Positions 11,886 to 25,300 of a DNA stretch of 64,000 nt are shown here, piece after piece; within the stretch, counting starts at the first letter, position 1, and each line of letters begins with the position of its first letter. Made by a program: the position numbers and the translations under genes. Source of the stretch: Crotalaria pallida (taxonomy: Eukaryota; Streptophyta; Magnoliopsida; Fabales; Fabaceae); NCBI GenBank assembly GCA_037953625.1, contig CM075652.1, forward strand, positions 54,739,501 to 54,803,500. The letters are read 5' to 3'. Below the pieces are notes generated by a model, which saw only the letters and a program-made list of their open reading frames with translations, was not told where the DNA came from and ran no database searches.

Positions 11886-12167
11886 CTCCCTCCGGCTCGA
11901 ATTATAAGCAAATTCAACCACTTTTACGCTTATTAAGGAGGTTAGTTGATTGTATTTAATTTTCTCAAATTTATAAAAAATAGAGGTATTTTAGAAAAGT
12001 AGTATTGGGAATGAAACAAAAATTAATTAAGATTACAATTTTCTAGAGATGTTTTAGGAAAGTGGCATTGGGAATGAAACAAAATTTAATAAAGTTAGTT
12101 GATTTTGCTTATATTTTAAACCAAGAGAATGATGTTTTTTGTTGCTTATAATTCGAGCCGGATGGAG
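11886..12167. mobile_element. Stowaway-type MITE
   Basis: Terminal inverted repeats CTCCCTCCGGCTCGAATTAT and ATAATTCGAGCCGGATGGAG, bordered by TA at 11884-11885 and 12168-12169. An internal imperfect duplication (TTAGTTGATT, TTAGGAAAGTGGCATTGGG against TTAGAAAAGTAGTATTGGG) is visible. Non-coding. Confidence 0.8.
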
Positions 12168-13842
12168 TATCTTCTTTCTCTACCGTCATTTTCTTATTAT
12201 GGGTTCTTTTGTGTCATTGTGAACGAGAGGAAAGCTTAGCGCGGAAGAAAATAAGAGCTAATTATGTACCAGAAGAAAGTGCTTCTGTGTTAATTAACCA
12301 ATTCATTTAAAAGTCTGACTACCTCTCTAGAGGTCTATAGAAATTTTTAAAAGAATATTGAGACGCACATTTCATCGTAACTGTTCACTCCAATTTTATT
12401 TTTTTAAAAGCAAAAAAACAATAGACACCCATATGTGCAGCCCTCTGATCTATATATATGCCAACACTTGGGCCACGTATAAAATTAATTTAGAAGATAT
12501 TATTACTAAATGTTGGGTGAGATCTTACTTGAAAACTGCATTCATAGGTGCTTAGTTCTTAACAACCATATGAAATAGTTAGCTAACTCAATGTAATGGA
12601 TAATCTAATTTAAAGCATTGGATGATTTGGATCACCTAATCCAGATCAAACTTCAATTTGTCTTTCCGGCTAAATTAAAAATTAAACCAGTAGAGTTTGC
12701 ACTTTTCACAACAAATGATGAGGTAAGCAAGTTATTATATCCGATGTTTTAAATTGAGATCATAATCGCAGTTACCTTGCGTTTATAATAATTACGAAAT
12801 ATTGCAAATAAATGCGATCGTTGCACTTAAAATTGCAATCGCGAAATTGCAGTTGCGAAACTTTATTTAAAACAATGATTACAGTATATCATGAACTTGA
12901 AGAGAGGAAGGGGGAAAAAAAAAGAAAAAAACTGTCCACTGATCATGGACCAAAAGACTAATAGTTTTGAATAACATATCCATACATACGCGTCATTGTT
13001 TGTACTATATTATTAATAAAGAAAAACATATTATATTGCCTCTCTTTGTTAATATGCATAATTGCTCAAACGAGCAGCAAACTTGACCTTCACGGAAAGT
13101 TATGTGCCAATTCCTCAAATATCGGAATGTTCCATAGAATCAATAATGTGTTTCTCAAAGATAATTTGGACCAGTTATCTTCATCATAATCATAATTATA
13201 GATAGTTATCTCATCCACCAGTTCCTTTAACTCTAACAAAACTTTAATCCAACCGTGAAAGAATAAAACAAAACAAACACACAATTTATAACCAAGTACT
13301 ACAATGAATGAATCAAATTTTGATTTATTTAAAAAAAATCAAATTTTGATCAAGAGTTGAGGGAGAAAAGCTTCATTATTAAGCCAAAGGTATAATAATA
13401 TTATGAAAGCCACGAAAGAGAAGCACCGAACAGGGAATATGCTGAGCAATGAACTATGCTGTTGTAGACTTCAACTGTCAACTGAGTTGAATATACAGAA
13501 CCAGCACACTGTGATTCGTGGTGACGCATCCTAAGATTCTTTCAAACAAAGAATGTAGAAATGCTAGCAACTCTGTTTTTTAATGAATAATGATATAAAA
13601 CATATAGAATTAATCTACAAATTAATGATTAGTTAGCAAGTAATACATATCAATTTTTTATGCTAAGCTGATTTTGTATACTTATACTCTTCTTTAATAC
13701 ATATATATTATTTTAATATTTTTTTATTATTGATAGAATTTCATTTAATGTTTCATCAGACGAAGAGAGTAACTCATGTGATTAAGTGAATTTCGTGTTA
13801 GATCCGATATCAATAATAAAGTATATGTTGCTTATATTTTTA
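12168..13842. other. intergenic, no gene recognised
   Basis: AT-rich sequence without a supported gene. A second copy of the GCAAT/GCG-rich dispersed repeat lies at about 12742-12890. The frames at 12358-12555 and 13090-13284 show no motif or splice partners. Confidence 0.55.
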
Positions 13843-14413
13843 CTTTTTCTGTCCCAAAATATTATTAAAAGTTTGAAAAGTCAACAAAAATAATAAAATA
13901 TGTCTTTAATGCATTGTCACTCATATAAATCAATTACTAAAACAAATATTTAATACACATTTCCTTAATCAGCCAATTATAAAATATAATATGCAATTTA
14001 ATATTTTTTATTCGTTACTTAAACTTCAAATTGGGACGAATTTTTTATGTTTTTTAACTACTCTCTCCGTTTCACAATGTTTGGCCTTTTAGCCTTTTTT
14101 TTTTTCTTGTTTCACAATGTTTGGCCTTTTACATTTTCAATACACAAATATATTTTTTTTCCAATATTAACCTTTCATTCAATCATTTCTCTTACTCCTC
14201 ATTAATTCTATTTTTATCATCTCTCTCATCTCTAAACCACTATACATTAATTAATGGACACACTTACTAATAAAAATTAAATACTATTACAATTTTCAAT
14301 AAGGATTAAATAGGGGCATTTTAGATAAACTATACATAATACTTACAATAATTAACACTTTCTTAATCTGTGTACCCAAACCTAAAAGGTCAAACATTGT
14401 GAAACGGAGGGAG
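13843..14413. mobile_element. two adjacent Stowaway-type MITEs, one degenerate
   Basis: The clear one spans 14061-14413: CTCTCTCCGTTTCACAATGT at the left and ACATTGTGAAACGGAGGGAG at the right, with TA on both sides (14059-14060, 14414-14415) and an early internal repeat of TTTCACAATGTTTGGCCTTTT. Just left of it, about 13843-14041, a decayed copy of another family starts CTGTCCCAAAATATTATTAA and ends near CAAATTGGGACGAA. Confidence 0.7.
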
Positions 14414-16379
14414 TAACATTTTGGACCAGAAGAAGTATGTGATTCATGCATAAGGCAAAGAATATTACTAACAAGAATGCCTAAAACACTTTTTAAGATT
14501 CTTATATATAAGGAAAAAAATCACATGTCTCAATTACTTCATCTCTAAAAGAAATTTCTAAAAAAAAATACATTTTTTAACATATTTTCTCTTTTATTAT
14601 TGTATTTAATTTCTTAAAAAATATTCTAAGATTACTTGTTAATAATTTGGATAAGCAAAATCATGCTAGATGTTTGCAAGATAAAGTATTTTACTTTGAA
14701 AATCTCATTTTTCTAATTTATAGCTAAGTGAAAGGGTCGTCACTCGAGTCGTCTTTGGAGAGGAATATTCCTCTTCTGTGGTTAAATATTCTGATAAAAG
14801 ATTCTCATTAATCTTCTATTTTGATTCACAGTTTCTTTTAGTTACATTTCAGTTTTTAGATGACAATGAAAATTATCTTTTATTTAAATAACAAAAGCCA
14901 TTACGTTTCTACCAAGTTTCCTCCCTCCCGAGTAAAAGCACACCACGTTGAGGAATCAGACAGAGACCTATGCTTCAAAATTAAGACACTGCCTCCACAA
15001 GAGAAGTAAGCAAAAGAACTTTTTTTTTTTTTTGTAACCAAGCCAAATTTGGCACTGGTTAGTATTTTTCTTCTGATAAAACCATAGATACCACAAGATC
15101 GCTAATTAATCCAGATTCAAGCTATAACGGCAGCAAAACTTTATTTATTATTTAACATAGCTACATTCACAAGAATAAGTACGTGAAGACAATAATTCAT
15201 TGGAACCATTAAAGGTTTTCTAAGTAGTAGTAAAGATCAGAGAGTTACAACTTCTCGGTGCTCATAACTCCCATGGCATTCCTGAGCAATAGAATTAAGA
15301 ATTTTATTTGCGGACTAAAATAATAGAAAATAATTTGTTATGGTAATTAAACTATGGTGGGGTGTCCCTTCAAAAAAACTATGGTGGGGTGGGGGGAATT
15401 TAAAACCCACAAATCACCATCCTAAAGCTCAAATATTAAACAAATTCCCTGCTAATTACAAAGATCGAATTTTTGAGAGCCACCAGTCAAGACGTGACTT
15501 TCTCCATATGACATGGACCAATAAAAGTTAAACCCTTGGATTGTAATAATATTTACAACCGTGGCTTAAACGACATAATAAGCGAAACTTACAATGGAGA
15601 ACTAATCTGAGTAATTTATAAATTACAACCAAGATTACTCAGTTTAAATATCAAATTAAATAAGCTCAACATTGCTTGCTCTGTATTACACTTGAAAACA
15701 ACATTTCACACTAATTACCCTCAATAAAAACAAATAGAGTAGTAATGAAGAGAGTTGTTGAAAAGAGTATGTTTCTAGCATTTTCCACTCAAGTTAACCA
15801 CTTTTAATTTGAGACAACTATTTAAATACTAAGTTGAAGTGTCAGTAGACATAAACGCAAAATACAAGCGGGGGATCCAAATCTTCTTAAAATAAAATAA
15901 AAATGCTACTGTAAATAATCTTTCATATACCAACAACAATGGAAGGAAGCAATGAAACCACAAAACCTAGTCAGATGAATGTTTTCAATAACCTGAAATG
16001 CACATGAAAGTAAGTACATTAGTCAATAAGTTTAACAGTTTCTTATTTTTCTTGAAAAAAGGAACCTACATGATTATATTATTGAATAATTTTACAACAT
16101 AAGACACAGTGAAAAAGAGATTTACATCAGCTTTAATCGGTTTGAGTTGATAGCTGACGAATGTGTTTGCCAAATGTCTTTACCTGTTTCTCTTGATCAA
16201 CAAGGATAAAACAGGTTGCTGTGCCACCTAGATAGTTGTCTCAAATAAAAGACAACCATGTGGAATCATATAAGCCAAAAGCATAAGCAACAAAACCTCT
16301 ACTGGAAGTTAACAGCAAATAGGACCAGATTAATCATTTGATGGATCCCAGAGCAGCTAGGACTTTCTGGATCAAAATT
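14414..16379. other. intergenic and probable 3' flank of the STK19-like gene
   Basis: No coding exon is recognised. The portion nearest 16380 should include the 3' UTR of the minus-strand STK19-like gene. A short local duplication of AAACTATGGTGGGGTG occurs at 15347-15396. Confidence 0.5.
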
Positions 16380-19300
16380 CTAATCTTTTGACACTCGGAC
16401 GATTAAACCAGTTGGAGTCTGGTCAGTTCTGAGATGACCTGATCCAATCAAATCACGAAGATGAAATCTCATATCAAGTGGGGACATTCGGAGAAGCTTC
16501 TTTTCCAAAGATGCCAGCATCATCTCCTTGTATCTTCGACGACTGAGAAGAGAAATAATTTCCTTTCTTCCCTGAATAACGAAGTAAAACTATTTCATTA
16601 TGATCTCAAAAAAGTTGGAAATTTTGTAAAAATGATAAAAATATATATAAAAATTACAAAAGGTTCAGGAAAATCAGAAACATTATTCTAGGCATCTTTC
16701 ATTCTGGTCAAGAGTATGAACACGAAATGCTGCCAGATCCAAATGAGTAGCAAAATCAAGCTTCAACCCAAATGAAATAACTCAATCCCCACAGATTATC
16801 CCTCAGCCACAAAGTTAAATAAATTTCTAACTATGTCTGCAATGGCGCTCTTAAGCCTTAACTGTTAAAACTCAACCTACAGAGTTAGACCCCTTCTACG
16901 GTGTATATCATGCACTAAAATTAAACATGAACATTCATATATTAAACTAAGTCACAAGCATCCAGTCCAGACATAGCAGATAGCAATATTAAATATTCAT
17001 ACCTGAACAAGACCCTTAAGAAGTGAGCCAATACTAGGAATTGCAAACCAATACATGTTTGGATCAATTAGTTGCCGTATCTGAAAATTATGTATCAGAG
17101 TTATTCATAAATACTCAGCCCAAAGCATGCAGCCATACATTGTACATGAAAACGAATATATGGTAGACATAATCAACGTAAAACGTCACTAGATTCGCAA
17201 AAAGAATGTTAAAATGATAGGGAAATTTGTGTTGACAAATATTCCTAGCAGTTGCAAACTAAATCTGCGTATAAACCTGAAGTACTTTAAATATTAAGGT
17301 GACATCTTTTCTGGCCCTCCAAAGAAAGTTGAATCCTTTTGGTCCTCCAAAAAAGTTGATATCAATGATCAATGTAGTCCCTCAACCATGACAAATGTTA
17401 AAACGACATTGAATTGATTCATCAACCATACAAAGTTCAAATCAATTTTAAAACATAATGTACCGAAATTCACATTCAATTAGTGAACACTATTCGTAAT
17501 TTACACAGAGATAATGTAAATTGTATTCTTCTGCCTACTTTAATTCTATTATGCATCCTGTGGCATAATCCATAAATCCAATTGTCCTCATACACCACAA
17601 CAAAATAGCATAGCAAAAAGAAAACATCGCCATCTTTTAGAAATTAATCATGCTCTTTTGGTGCATGCATTACCTTTAAAGTTTTTGGGAATGTTGTTCT
17701 TATTGCTGGTTACTTAATAAATTGGACATTACCTTCTATTTTAAATAATCAAGTTCATCCTTCTCTCTTGTTTCCAAGGGAATCCCTATACAATATTCCT
17801 CCTTGTGTCATTCATTCTACTTGTTTTGAATTGATCCTTATTCAGTCTGGACAAGTTACCTGCCTGTGATGGCAAATGTGTGTTGCTAGGGTATTCTCGA
17901 GTTCAAAAAGGATACAAGTGTTATTTCCTCCACACATCACTTTTATATTTCTGCCAATGTCACTTTCTTCGAGAACACACTTAACTTTACCAAACAAGTT
18001 GAATCAGGCTCCTCTTGGGTCTTACCGATCCCTTGCTTGGGTATCAGCAGAAGGTTCTGCTCTGAATATTTGGGCGGATTGCAACAGTATATCCAAATAT
18101 TCTCAGCTGAATATCAAGGACTGAAATCATATCAATTCCAAATATTCTGAGCTGAATATCAGGGATTGATATCATATCAATCATAATTGTATTCCTTATT
18201 TAGCTTAGCAGCAATATTTGTACGGTCAAAATTTAGTATATCAGGAATCTTGTAAAGAGCTGAAAATCAGCAATATAGTGATTCATATTCATCTATTTAA
18301 TGAGAGAACCCTGAGAAGAGAGGGTAGACAGTCTAATTCAGTTTCTCTTAGTCATTTTGACATGGTATCAGAGCTAGGCTCATTTTTCTTGAGTTTCTTG
18401 AGGTTCTAGGTTGCGTTTTTTTTTTTTTTTTGGGGGGGGGGGTTTGGGCTGTGTTTTCCTGGCTAAGTGTAAACAGGGTCTTGGGATTTTGTTGTCTTGC
18501 TGCAATGGCAACGGGAAACACAAACTTTTGGGGTGAAATTCACAGGAAAGAATTACGAGTAATATGTCAGATTAGTCCCTAACTTTGTAAGCATCAAGTT
18601 AGTCCCTGACTTTATCGAAATAGCAATTTAGTCCCTGAGATTTCATTTTAATTCACATACGTCCCTATCTTTATCTCATTTTAAAGCAAATACATCCCTG
18701 CGATAGTGACGGCAGGGACTAACTTGATCGACGTTCTCCTATCTCAGGGACTAAATTGCTATTTCGATAAAGTTAGGGACTAACTTGACCGACGCTTACA
18801 AAGTCAGGGACTAATCTGACATATTACTCAAAGAATTACTCGACTTGGGAATTTCAGTTTCGCATGTTTGTTATGGGGAAAGAATTATGGGGGCATATGT
18901 AGATGGCAGTGATGCTGCTCCAAAGGAGACGGAGGTGCCTCAATTAGCTCAGTGGAAGGTCAAAGATGCTAGAATCATAAGCTGGATTTTAGCATCTGTT
19001 GATCCTCAATTTGTTTTGATTTTGAGGCCATACAAGACAGCTAAGAGCATGTGGGAATACTTGAAGAAAGTCTACAACCAGAATAACTCAGCTCGACGAT
19101 TTCAGTTGGAGTCCGATATTGCTGGCTATACGCAGGGAGACCTTTCCATTCAGGATTATTATTCTGGATTTCACAACCTATGGGAGGAGTTTACCGACAT
19201 CATTTATGCAGATGTGTCGGAAGAGTCTCTTGCTGCTGTCCAGAAGGTCCATGAACAAAGCAAAAGGGACCAGTTCCTAATGAAGCTACGACCTGAGTTT

Positions 19301-22300
19301 GAAGCTGTCCATTCGAGCCTGATGAATCGTACACCTCCTCCCTCCTTAGATTTGTGTTTTGGGGAATTGCTGCGAGAGGAACAACATCTGAATACTCAGG
19401 CCAGTTATCAAACTCAAGTACCAACTAATGCGATGGCATATGTTGCCCAAGGGAAAGGGAAAGGGAAAGGAAGAGACATGAGGAAGGTTCAATGTTTCAG
19501 CTGCAAGGAATTTGGACATATTGCTGCACACTGTGGGAAGAAATTCTGCAACTACTGCAAGAAACCAGGACATATTATCAAGGAATGTCCCATTCGGCCT
19601 CAGAACCGTCAGGCGTACCAGGCAGTAGTTGGTTCTTCTGACCCCACAGTGGCTGAACCTTCAACTGTTACTCCTGAAATGGTACAATAAATGATCTTAT
19701 CTGCTTTTTCAGCCTTGGGACTTGAAGGTAATGATTCCACTTTATCATCATGGCTTGTGGATTCAGATGCCACAAATCATATGACTATGTCCTCTAAAAT
19801 GCTTAGCAATTTATGGACATATCAAGGATCCTCATGTATTGAGACTGCTAATGGTAGTCAATTACCTATCCAATCTATTGGTGATATCAATTCCACATTC
19901 AAAAATGTTCTTGTATCACCTGCACTCTCTACTAGCCTAATTTCAGTTGGTTGACAATAATTGTGACGTCCGTTTTTCTCGTAATGGTTGTCTTGTGCAG
20001 GATCAGGTGTCGGGGAAGATACTCGCGAAGGGGCCTAAAGTTGGACGACTGTTTCCTCTGCAATTTTCCATCCCTTCTAATATTTCCATGGCTTGTACTG
20101 CTGTAGCCAATAAAAATAAAATATGGCACAAACGTTTGGGTCATCCTAACAGTATTGTTTTATCTCATTTAATAAATTCTGGTTTGTTAGGTAATAAAGT
20201 TCAGTTTTCATCTCATATATCTCTTGACTGTTCAACATGCAAATTGGGTAGAAGTAAAACTCTTCCATTTGCATCGTGCTGAAAACTGTTTTGACTTGAT
20301 TCACAGTGATGTATGGGGCATTTCTCCAATCATATCCCATGCTCATTATAAATACTTTGTTACCTTTATTGATGATTATAGCAGATATACTTGGGTTTAT
20401 TTTCTTCGTTCCAAGTCTGAGGTTTATTCTATCTTTCAGCGGTTTGTAGCCTATGTTGAAACCCAATTTTCTGAAAAAATTAAAAGTATTCAGGTCTGAC
20501 TCGGGAGGGGAGTATATGTCTCATGCTTTTCATAACTTTCTTCACCAAAAGAGGCATTATTTCCCAGTGTTCCTGCCCTTATACACCTCAGCAAAATGGT
20601 ATGGCAGAAAGGAAGAATGGCCATCTTTTAGACGTCGTTAGTACACTTTTGCTTGAGTCATCCGTTCCACCAAAATTTTGGGTAGAGGCATTATCTACAG
20701 CAGTTTACCTAATTAATAGGTTGCCTTCTAGTGTTTTAAATTTTGAAACTCCATACTATCGCCTACACCATGAGCATGCTAATTATCTTGACATGCATAC
20801 ATTTGGTTGTGTTTGCTTTGTTCATTTACCACCTCATGAACGCAACAAATTGTCTGCACAATCTGTTAGATGTGCTTTTTTGGGTTATAGTGTTCCTCAC
20901 AAAGGTTATGTGTGTTATGATGCATGTTCCAACAAATTTCGTATTTCTCGAAATGTTGTTTTCTTGGAAAATCAATTTTTCTTTCCCAGGAATGTTGAAT
21001 CTCTCCCAACTAAGTCATTTCTTCCAACTTTTGGAGTATTGCCTCTTGTTCCTATGCGGTACAAGCCTGGATTTGTGTATCAACGAAGGCAGAGAGCTTT
21101 GCCCCTTCCCGAGACAGCCCCGCCATCTGTTCCACAACATTCTAGTGAATATTTGCATGCTGACCGAATTCAGACATGTGATACTACCATTCAACGATAT
21201 CATAATATAGAGAGTTTAGATTCAGGTACTATCCGGCGACACTCTTCCCGAATTTCTAAGCCGCCTTATAGATATGGATATTCTCATAAATCACTTCATG
21301 CTGCTACTTTATCATCTGTTCCGATTCCTAGAGGCTATTCTGAGGCAGTTAAGCATGAATGTTGGAAGAAGGAAATGGAGGAAGAAATTCAGGCTTTAAA
21401 GGACAACCATACTTGGAATGTTGTTCCATGTCCTGAGAACGTGAAGGCCATTGGGAGCAAGTTGGTATACTCAATCAAGCTACGCTCTGATGGGACCTTG
21501 GATAGGTATAAGGCACGGCTGGTTGCTCTTGGTAATAATCAAGAGTATGGGGTGGACTATGAGGAGACATTTGCTCCAGTAGCCAAGATGACTACGGTTA
21601 GGACTATCATCTCCATAGCAGCTTCACAAGGTTGGTCACTTCACCAAATGGACGTCAAAAATGCTTTTCTCCATGGTGGTCTTAAGGAGGAGGTTTACAT
21701 GAAACTACCTCGTGGCATAACTTCCACCTCTTCCTCGGATGTCTGTAAATTGAGGCGTTCACTTTATGGACTAAAACAGGCTTCAAGAACCTGGTTTGAC
21801 AAATTTCGCTCAACCATGCTTCAGCTTTCCTTCCAGCAAAGGCAAGTATGACTCTTCATTATTTTTTTTGCAAGTCCTCAATTGGTGTTGTTCTACTCCT
21901 TATTTATGTTGATGACATTGTCATCACTAGAACAGACTACACATTGATTAGTCATCTCAAGCAGCAACTTCAGCTCTCATTTCATATGAAGGATCTCGAT
22001 CCCCTCACTCATTTTCTAGGTTTGGAAGTTCATACTGATTCGCCTGGTATTTTCTTGCATCAACACAAATACACACATTATCTAATTATGTTAGCTGGTC
22101 TTAAGGATTCTACTCCTGTGGATACTCCCTTAGAAGTAAACACTAAGTATAGGAGTTCAGAAGGGGAGCTTCTATCTGATCCAACAGTGTTTCGTCAGCT
22201 TGTCGGAAGTTTGAACTATTTAACTATTACTAGACCAGATTTTTCCTCTGCTGTCCAGCAGGTTAGTCAATTCATGCAAACACCTCGGCATCTGCATTTA

Positions 22301-25300
22301 GCCGTTGTTCCTCGCATCATCCGCTACCTCCTTGGAACATCTAACCGAGGACTATTTTTTCCAACTGGATCCTCTCTACATCTCACTGCATATAGTGACG
22401 CAGACTGGGCTGGATGTCCGGACACCAGAAAATCTGTCACATGTTGGTGCATATTCCTTGGCAATTCTCTGATTTCCTGGAAAAGTAAGAAGCAAGATCG
22501 TATCTCTAAGTCCTCTACTGAATCTGAATATCGGGCAATGTCTTTAACATGTTCCGAAATCACATGGCTTCGTGGCCTTCTAGATGAACTAGGTTTTCAC
22601 CAATCAGGTCCTACTCCCCTTCACGCCGATAACACAAGTGCAATCCAAATTGCAACTAATCCGGTTTTCCATGAGCGTACGAAACACATTGAGGTGGATT
22701 GCCATTCCATTCGGGAGGATGTCGATAATCGTGGTATCACTCTTCCTCATATTTACACTACCCTTCAGCTAGCTGATCTTTTTACCAAGGCCATGACACG
22801 ACAATGACATCAGTTTCTTGTTGGCAAATTGATGCTTCTTGATCATCCCGCATCAATTTGAGGGGGGATATCAGCAGAAGATTCTGCTCTGAATATTTGG
22901 GTGGATTGCAACAGCATATCCAAATATTCTCAGCTGAATATCAGGGACTGAAATCATATCAATTCCAAATATTCTGAGCTGAATATCAGGGATTGATATC
23001 ATATCAATCATAATTGTATTCCTTATTTAGCTTAGCAGCAATATTTGTACGGTCATTATTTAGTATATCAGGAATCTTGTAAAGAGCTGAAAATCAGCAA
23101 TATAGTGATTCATATTCATCTATTTAATGAGAGAACCCTGAGAAGAGAAGGCAGACAGTCTAATTCAGTTTCTCTTAGTCATTTTGATAGGTTTTACCTG
23201 TTTCTATACTTCAACTTCAAATTCTCAACTTCCAGAGAGACCGGTTTCTGTCCCTAAATTTTAGAATTCTCAAATCCCACTCCCACCCAACTGGTGCAGT
23301 CTTCTCCTTTCCTGTTTATCACCTTTTAGTGTCGAACCCATCCTATGCTTTTAGAAATTCTCCTTGTTCATAAATCTAGTAATTCGTCTCTTACTCTACC
23401 ATACCTGTTTCTCTTTGTAAAGGTACAAATTCTACCTACAATACTCACCTCTTCTACAATTTTGAATGATCATTGTTTGTCCTCGTCCCATTATGCCTTT
23501 AATTCGAGGTTGTCTATTTCTATTCCTAAAACCATCCTAGAAGCACGTTCCCATCCAAGTGAACAACAGGCTATAGTTGATGAGATGATAACCTTGGATT
23601 CCAATCACATTATCTCTTGTTTGGTTGTTACACATCATCTTGGGACATTGGTACTTGGTTGTCGATGGATTTTTTACTGCCAAAGTGAGCCCTAATAGTA
23701 AAACGAATCAATTAAAAGCTCGCCTTGTGGATAAAGACTTTACTCAGATTCGTTAGTCTTGTTTATAGCAAAACCCTCTCCTTTATTGGTAAAATGTCAC
23801 CCGTTCAACTTTTCTTATCCATGGTCACTATGAAACATCGGCCCTTTATCATCTAGACTCAAAAATGCCTTTTCTCTATGGTAACTTGGAAGAAGAGATT
23901 TGCATGAAGCAACCTCATGGATTTTTTTTGCTAAAGGGCTGGTTCAGTTTGCAGATTGCACCTATGGTCTTAAATAGTTTCCTACTTTCCTTAATGCCTG
24001 TTATATGGCAATTTGGTATGGTCCGCAGTGAGGCAGACCGCTCTGTGTTTTATAAACATTCATCTTCTAAACAGTGTGGTTATCTTGTGGTTTGGATACT
24101 ATGGATGATATTTTTATCACGGGCAATGATCATGACGGAGTTAAAGGGTCTGAAACAACACTAGTTAAGGACTCAGACCAAATAAGATGTTTCCTTGTGA
24201 TTGAAGTATCCCAATAAAGGCAGGAGGAAACGGGGATGTTATACTATAAACTAGTTGATACTCCAATGGATCCGAAGCAATTGCGGTCAACGCAACATAA
24301 CCGTAACTGCGACTGGACTGCAACAGCAAATTAAAACCATGATCATAGGAAATAGCTAATTCTTTATACCACTTTTTCAAATATAAATTGTATTTATACT
24401 TCTGGGTATATAAATATTAGAGCACTGAATGTTGTTCAATCAAGCAATTCAATTATTTTTTGGTCTCAGGTATAGGAAATATAAAATATATAAATAAGCA
24501 TAATATTAGGCTCCAAAAGTTGTAGAGACTACAAGATAGCAGATGTTTCATACTTTTCAGAAAACTGAATGGTATTTGATGGTGGTCTTGTCACCCAACA
24601 TTTTGGTATCTATTGAGAGGAGATAGCAAAAAATTATATGACGTTCAACAGAAACAAAAAAATTGCGAGAAGCTTGTATGATACTAAAATTGAAATCCTT
24701 CAATGTAAATGCATAAAAGAAATAGGTTCACGACTAGAAAACCCAATTCTGAAATTAGAAAAAGCCCATGCTCAGAGTTGACCAAGTTATAAAGTATAGA
24801 CATGATATTCTCCCCAAAATATGTAAAGATTGTAACTTCCTTTTAAGTTACCACTCAGACTCCACAGTATATTTACAAACATAAACATTATTATAGTTAC
24901 AACAACAGAAGTGTAACTACAGCCAATCATCGAATATATACAAAATGAGCAATGTTTTATATTCCATGTTTACTTACAATGACGCCAGCATTAATTAAAA
25001 GAGAGATGTGACTGTCCTTAACCTTTCCCCCAAGTGACAAGAGTGAGCACTGCATCACAAGTCACCGTCATCAGCCTACATGGTTGAAAAACAAACTCTA
25101 ATTTTTAAGCGGATAAACTAAAACATTGGTTTAGATATTAGTAACTATAACTATAAATGTGCATATGTCAGATTTTACATATTGTTCACTCCCATCTTTC
25201 CAAAGTCAGGGCATTTTCCAGATTATTAAGATTTATCATAGGTAGACAGTTGTAATATGAGCAAAAACTGAAAATTACTAAACAGTGTATAAGGTGATTT

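Larger units (their letters stand above)
18042..23189 (+). mobile_element. Ty1/copia LTR retrotransposon, complete but disabled
   Basis: Two 321-bp LTRs (18042-18362, 22869-23189) flank an interior with a primer site, gag, protease, integrase, reverse transcriptase and RNase H in copia order, and a polypurine tract. The LTRs differ at about nine positions by eye. No matching 5-bp target duplication is seen (left flank ends CTTGGG, right begins GGTTT), and the LTR ends are TA...CA rather than TG...CA, so end trimming or an inter-element recombination is possible. Frameshifts, a gag stop, a mutated protease motif and a MITE insertion make it non-autonomous now. Confidence 0.9.
17670..24275 (+). 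mobile_element. old degenerate copia element, split by a younger copia
   Basis: Left part, 17670-18041: broken frames resembling the integrase C-terminal region (AGYLINWTLPSILNNQVHPS, then a YSRVQKGYKCY-like stretch). Right part, 23190-24275: reverse transcriptase remnants on the same strand, with HPSEQQAIVDEM and LDSNHIISC near 23560-23620, GNLEEEICMKQPHGF at 23881, RSEADRSVFYKHSSS at about 24020 and a VDTPMDP-like end near 24250. The two parts continue one pol gene interrupted at 18041/23190. Its own LTRs were not found. Many stops and frameshifts; it is an old relic in the STK19-like intron, antisense to the gene. Confidence 0.7.
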
